From contig JAHFCS010000068.1 of the NCBI GenBank assembly GCA_023249395.1, positions 1-8,559 on the forward strand: 8,559 nt of DNA, read 5' to 3'. Each line of letters opens with the position of its first letter. Position 1 is the stretch's first letter. The notes beneath the pieces are model-generated. The model had not been told where the DNA came from, searched no databases, and saw nothing but the letters and a program-made list of their open reading frames with translations. Origin of the DNA: Gemmatimonadota bacterium. GTDB taxonomy: Bacteria; Gemmatimonadota; Gemmatimonadetes; Gemmatimonadales; Gemmatimonadaceae. Shown here piece by piece: positions 5,772 through 8,559 of this stretch. Position numbers and translations under genes: made by a program.

Positions 5772-7622
5772 ATGATTCTTTCATCCTTGTTGCACGTGGT
5801 ATTCCTCTTCGCGCCGGCGCTCCTCAAGCAGACCACAGTCGGCGATTCAAGCGCGCCCGCGTATCAGATCATGAACGCATTCGGACGCGCCGCAACCTCG
5901 CTCAATGGTGAATGGCAGACGATCGTCGATCCATTCGACGTTGGCTACTTCAATTACCGAATGCAGCCGGACCCGAATGGCTTCTTCCGGAATCAGAAGC
6001 CAGGGAGCTCCACGGAACGCGTCGAATACGACTTCGATCGTTCGCCGCTCCTCCGTGTGCCCGGCGACTGGAATTCGCAACGCGCGGATTTGCTTTTATA
6101 CGAGGGAACGATCTGGTATCGCCGGCGCTTCGATTACGCGCTCCCTCCGAATCGCCGGCTCTTTGTTCAGTTCGGCGGCGCGAACTACGAAGCGCGGGTG
6201 TGGCTCAACGGCGTCGAGTTGGGAGTGCACGAGGGAGGATTCACCCCATTCGCGTTCGAGATCACGCGACTCGTGCGCGCAAGCGGCAACGATCTGATCG
6301 TAAAGGTCGACAACCGCCGTCGAGCCGATGCTGTGCCGACGCAGAACTTCGACTGGTGGAATTACGGCGGACTCACGCGAGACGTGACGCTGGTGGAGGA
6401 GCCGCGCGCGTTCGTGCGCGAGTACGCACTCCAGCTCGATCCGCATGACGAACGACGCGCACGCGGATGGGTGCATCTGGATCGTTCGGCCGATACGACG
6501 CGCATCCCGGTCACCGTGCGCATTCCCGGAACGGGACAGTCACAGACGGTGACTCCCGACGCGAGCGGACGCGCGAAGCTGTCGCTCGATGCGTCGCGCC
6601 TTTCGCGGTGGACGCCGGAGCGTCCCAGACTTTATGACGTCGAGATCATTGCCGGAGACGACACGATCCGCGACCGGATTGGCTTTCGCACGATCGCCGT
6701 TCGCGGCTCGAGGATTCTGCTCAACGGCCGGCCGATTTTCCTGCGCGGAATCTCGATTCACGAAGAAGCGCCATACGCTGCGCGCCGGGCTGTGAGTGCC
6801 GATGACGCACGCGTGCTGCTTGGCTGGGTCAAGGAGCTCGGCGGAAATTTCGCGCGGCTCGCGCACTATCCCCATAACGAGGCGATGCTGCGCGCGGCTG
6901 ACGAGATGGGCGTCCTGATCTGGGCAGAGATTCCGGTCTACTGGACCATTCAGTGGAATAATCCCGCGACTTTCGCGAATGCGCGCCGGCAGCTTGCGGA
7001 GATGATAGAGCGGGATCGGAATCGCGCTTCGGTCGTGCTCTGGTCGGTGGCGAACGAAACACCGCGCGACAGCGCGCCCGGCGGCGGTCCGCGGCTGCGC
7101 TTTCTCCGCGGCCTCGTGGATGATGCGCGGCGTCTTGATTCCACGCGCCTCATCACGGCCGCGCTCGAGCATCGTTACATAGACAGCACGACGATCATGA
7201 TCGACGATCCGCTTGGCGTGTATCTCGATGTGCTGGGCAACAACGAATACATCGGGTGGTACGACGGTCCGATCGATAAGACCGATCGCATCGTGTGGCG
7301 CAGCGCATTCGACAAGCCGCTCGTGATGAGCGAGTTTGGCGGAGATGCGCGCCAGGGATTGCACGGCGGCGCGAACAAGATCTGGACCGAGGAATACCAG
7401 GAGGCGCTCTACCAGCATCAGGTCGCGATGCTGCGACGCATTCCATTTCTGTCGGGGATGTCGCCCTGGATCCTCAAGGATTTCCGTTCGCCACGTCGCC
7501 CGCTGCCCGGCATCCAGGACTACTTCAATCGCAAGGGCCTCGTGTCGGAGCGCGGAGAGCGGAAGAAAGCATTCGACGTCCTTCGACGTTTCTACGCTGA
7601 GGTCGCGCGCGCGAAGAATTGA
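5772..7622 (+). CDS. GH2 glycoside hydrolase, probable beta-glucuronidase
   Basis: A 616-residue protein, near the 603 of E. coli beta-glucuronidase. The start is ATG 5772: an in-frame TAG lies 15 bases upstream, and AGGA is 10 bases away. A hydrophobic N-terminus (1-18), without positive charges, may be an export signal. Residues about 40-205 form the jelly-roll sugar-binding domain (LNGEWQ, WYRRRF, VWLNGVELGVHEGGFTPF). Residues about 206-306 are an Ig-like domain. The barrel follows from LLNGRPIFLRGISIHEE (316-332), with NFARLAHYPH. The acid/base is E429 in SVANETP and the nucleophile is E521 in VMSEFGGD. GLHGGANKIWTEEYQ and YFNRKGLVSERGE come later. N586-R587-K588 matches the N-x-K motif that binds the glucuronate carboxylate, which favours beta-glucuronidase over beta-galactosidase. 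It appears to be a single-gene unit. Activity on a related uronide cannot be excluded. Confidence 0.92.
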   Translation: MILSSLLHVVFLFAPALLKQTTVGDSSAPAYQIMNAFGRAATSLNGEWQTIVDPFDVGYFNYRMQPDPNGFFRNQKPGSSTERVEYDFDRSPLLRVPGDWNSQRADLLLYEGTIWYRRRFDYALPPNRRLFVQFGGANYEARVWLNGVELGVHEGGFTPFAFEITRLVRASGNDLIVKVDNRRRADAVPTQNFDWWNYGGLTRDVTLVEEPRAFVREYALQLDPHDERRARGWVHLDRSADTTRIPVTVRIPGTGQSQTVTPDASGRAKLSLDASRLSRWTPERPRLYDVEIIAGDDTIRDRIGFRTIAVRGSRILLNGRPIFLRGISIHEEAPYAARRAVSADDARVLLGWVKELGGNFARLAHYPHNEAMLRAADEMGVLIWAEIPVYWTIQWNNPATFANARRQLAEMIERDRNRASVVLWSVANETPRDSAPGGGPRLRFLRGLVDDARRLDSTRLITAALEHRYIDSTTIMIDDPLGVYLDVLGNNEYIGWYDGPIDKTDRIVWRSAFDKPLVMSEFGGDARQGLHGGANKIWTEEYQEALYQHQVAMLRRIPFLSGMSPWILKDFRSPRRPLPGIQDYFNRKGLVSERGERKKAFDVLRRFYAEVARAKN

Positions 7623-7710
7623 AGACAAGCACTACGCGCTGGCGCTATCGGCTTGCTGCTCTTGTCGTGAAAACTCAATCCACTCCGCCTGCCGCTAGGT
7701 TAGCAAGGAA

Positions 7711-8235
7711 TCACTTGCGCGACGTGTACTTGATGTTCACGATACCGGACCAGCGTTCGCCCGCGCCGGCGTCCACCCGCATCGTGCGGGCACCGGCCCC
7801 CGCCGGGGTGAACGTGTAGCGCACTCGCGAGCCGTCCGGCGCCGGATCGGTCACCCAGACCCAGCGATCTCCGTCGAGCCGCCCGACCGCGTGCATGTTG
7901 CTCCCGGGCTTCTCCGTTCCGTAGACGTGGTACTGCTTGCCCGTCGCGTCGTAGCTCATGATGTACACTCCGTCCCAGCCCCCGCCAGCCCCTGCCGTCT
8001 TCTCCTCGCACATCACCGCGTACCCATCGGCGGCCCACTTGCATGTTTCGCCGCCCGCGACGGGCTTGAATTGCTTGCTCGGGTCGTCGCGCATCTGACC
8101 GGCTTCGCTCCAACGCCCGACGTAGAACTGCAGCCGCTGGACCTCGGTCGGCCTCGATGTGGCTTGTGAAGCTGCCATTCCCGGCAGCATGCAACTGAAG
8201 GCGGTCAGAGTGCTGGCGGTACGAAGCAGAGACAT
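7711..8235 (-). CDS. Secreted DUF1579-like protein
   Basis: From ATG 8235 the product has 174 residues; the frame is open to 8358 but nothing recognisable precedes this ATG. The ribosome site is weak. Residues 1-23 look like a signal peptide (MSLLRTAS, hydrophobic run, MAAS then QA as probable cleavage). The mature part starts with RLQFYVGRWSEAG (34-46), the opening pattern of DUF1579-type lipocalin-like proteins, followed by GGETCKWAADGYAVMCEEK (61-79). Its two cysteines, C65 and C76, could form a disulfide outside the cytoplasm. YIMSYDATGKQYHVYGTE and RWVWVTD fit repeated antiparallel strands. No catalytic residues are apparent, and the function is unknown. It is convergent with the GH2 gene across 88 bp with no evident terminator hairpin. 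The unrecognised gene upstream is in the same direction 135 bp away, so co-transcription is possible. Confidence 0.8.
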   Translation of the reverse strand: MSLLRTASTLTAFSCMLPGMAASQATSRPTEVQRLQFYVGRWSEAGQMRDDPSKQFKPVAGGETCKWAADGYAVMCEEKTAGAGGGWDGVYIMSYDATGKQYHVYGTEKPGSNMHAVGRLDGDRWVWVTDPAPDGSRVRYTFTPAGAGARTMRVDAGAGERWSGIVNIKYTSRK

Positions 8236-8370
8236 CGTACACTCGCGGAGAGGGGTGGTTTGATGGTCGCGAATGTGTGAATTGCCGCGTGCTACCGCAA
8301 TCCCTCCGTCCGCCCAACGCCAGGATGCCTGCCCTACCCTTCGCCATAGGTGCCCCACATGGGGGCTCCC

Positions 8371-8559
8371 CTACTTCTGCCGCACCAGCACCAGCATCGT
8401 CGCGCTCCGCGCCCCCGGCGGCGTCACAAGCTGTCCCCCGATCATCGTCCGAAAGTCGGCGCCCGTGTTCGAGAGCCACAGCGTGTCGCCGCTGACGCGG
8501 AAGTGATATTTGTCGGATCCGCCCGACATGAAGTTCGGGCTCCGGGCGACGACCGGGTG
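8371..8559 (-). CDS. C-terminal end of an unrecognised protein (cut by window edge)
   Basis: The last 62 codons of a minus-strand gene are visible, ending in TAG at 8371-8373; the 5' part lies outside the window. The segment contains FMSGGSDKYHF, VSGDTLWLSN and a hydrophobic final strand MLVLVRQK. The alternating hydrophobic pattern resembles a small beta-rich secreted protein of the lipocalin-like sort, but I do not recognise a family. Same direction and spacing as the DUF1579-like gene downstream suggest that the two may be expressed together. Confidence 0.6.
   Translation of the reverse strand, partial: HPVVARSPNFMSGGSDKYHFRVSGDTLWLSNTGADFRTMIGGQLVTPPGARSATMLVLVRQK

Noticed and set aside
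6540..7628. Long minus-strand open frame of 362 codons
   Set aside because: It lies entirely antisense to the GH2 barrel with its conserved catalytic glutamates, and shows no family pattern of its own.
7639..7660. Sigma-54-like TGGCGC...TTGCT after the GH2 gene
   Set aside because: Spacing between the GG and GC pairs is 14 rather than 12, and the next gene in that direction is antisense.

Overview
This window looks like a GC-rich bacterial chromosome segment with ordinary gene density: ten protein genes, two of them cut by the window ends, separated by short intergenic gaps. No rRNA, tRNA, CRISPR array, transposase or phage gene was seen. The mix of a sigma-54 activator, SusC-type TonB plug sequences, small secreted lipoproteins and exported glycoside hydrolases would suit a soil Gemmatimonadota-like organism. 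That placement is an inference from gene style, not from a marker gene.

Left block (1-2301, minus strand). Three genes read leftward as a probable operon: gcvT (T protein of the glycine cleavage system), then a MogA/MoaB-family molybdenum-cofactor protein starting 7 bp after the gcvT stop, then an NtrC-type sigma-54 activator whose ATG overlaps the moaB stop (ATGA). The regulator runs off the window just after its GAFTGA loop. Its receiver domain lacks the canonical phosphorylation aspartates. Divergent from gcvT is a SixA-like phosphohistidine phosphatase (2425-2946, plus).

Middle block (2984-5581). A 150-residue minus-strand protein is a free-standing SusC-type TonB plug domain behind a lipoprotein-like signal, with no beta-barrel. 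Divergent from it is an exported GH29 alpha-L-fucosidase (3680-5038, plus). A DUF3574-like lipoprotein (5177-5581, minus) converges on the fucosidase.

Right block (5582-8559). A 190-bp divergent intergenic region carries a perfect 7-bp inverted repeat (GCCATAC-N8-GTATGGC). It precedes a GH2 enzyme with both catalytic glutamates and the N-x-K motif of beta-glucuronidases (5772-7622, plus). A secreted DUF1579-like protein (7711-8235, minus) and the C-terminal end of an unrecognised protein (8371-8559, minus) close the window.

Functionally the left block is housekeeping and regulation. The middle and right blocks look like cell-envelope and glycan-scavenging genes that could release fucose and glucuronic acid from external polysaccharides, although the two hydrolases are not in one operon. 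I found no convincing new multi-gene system. The best leads are the degenerate receiver of the sigma-54 activator and the barrel-less SusC-type plug lipoprotein.
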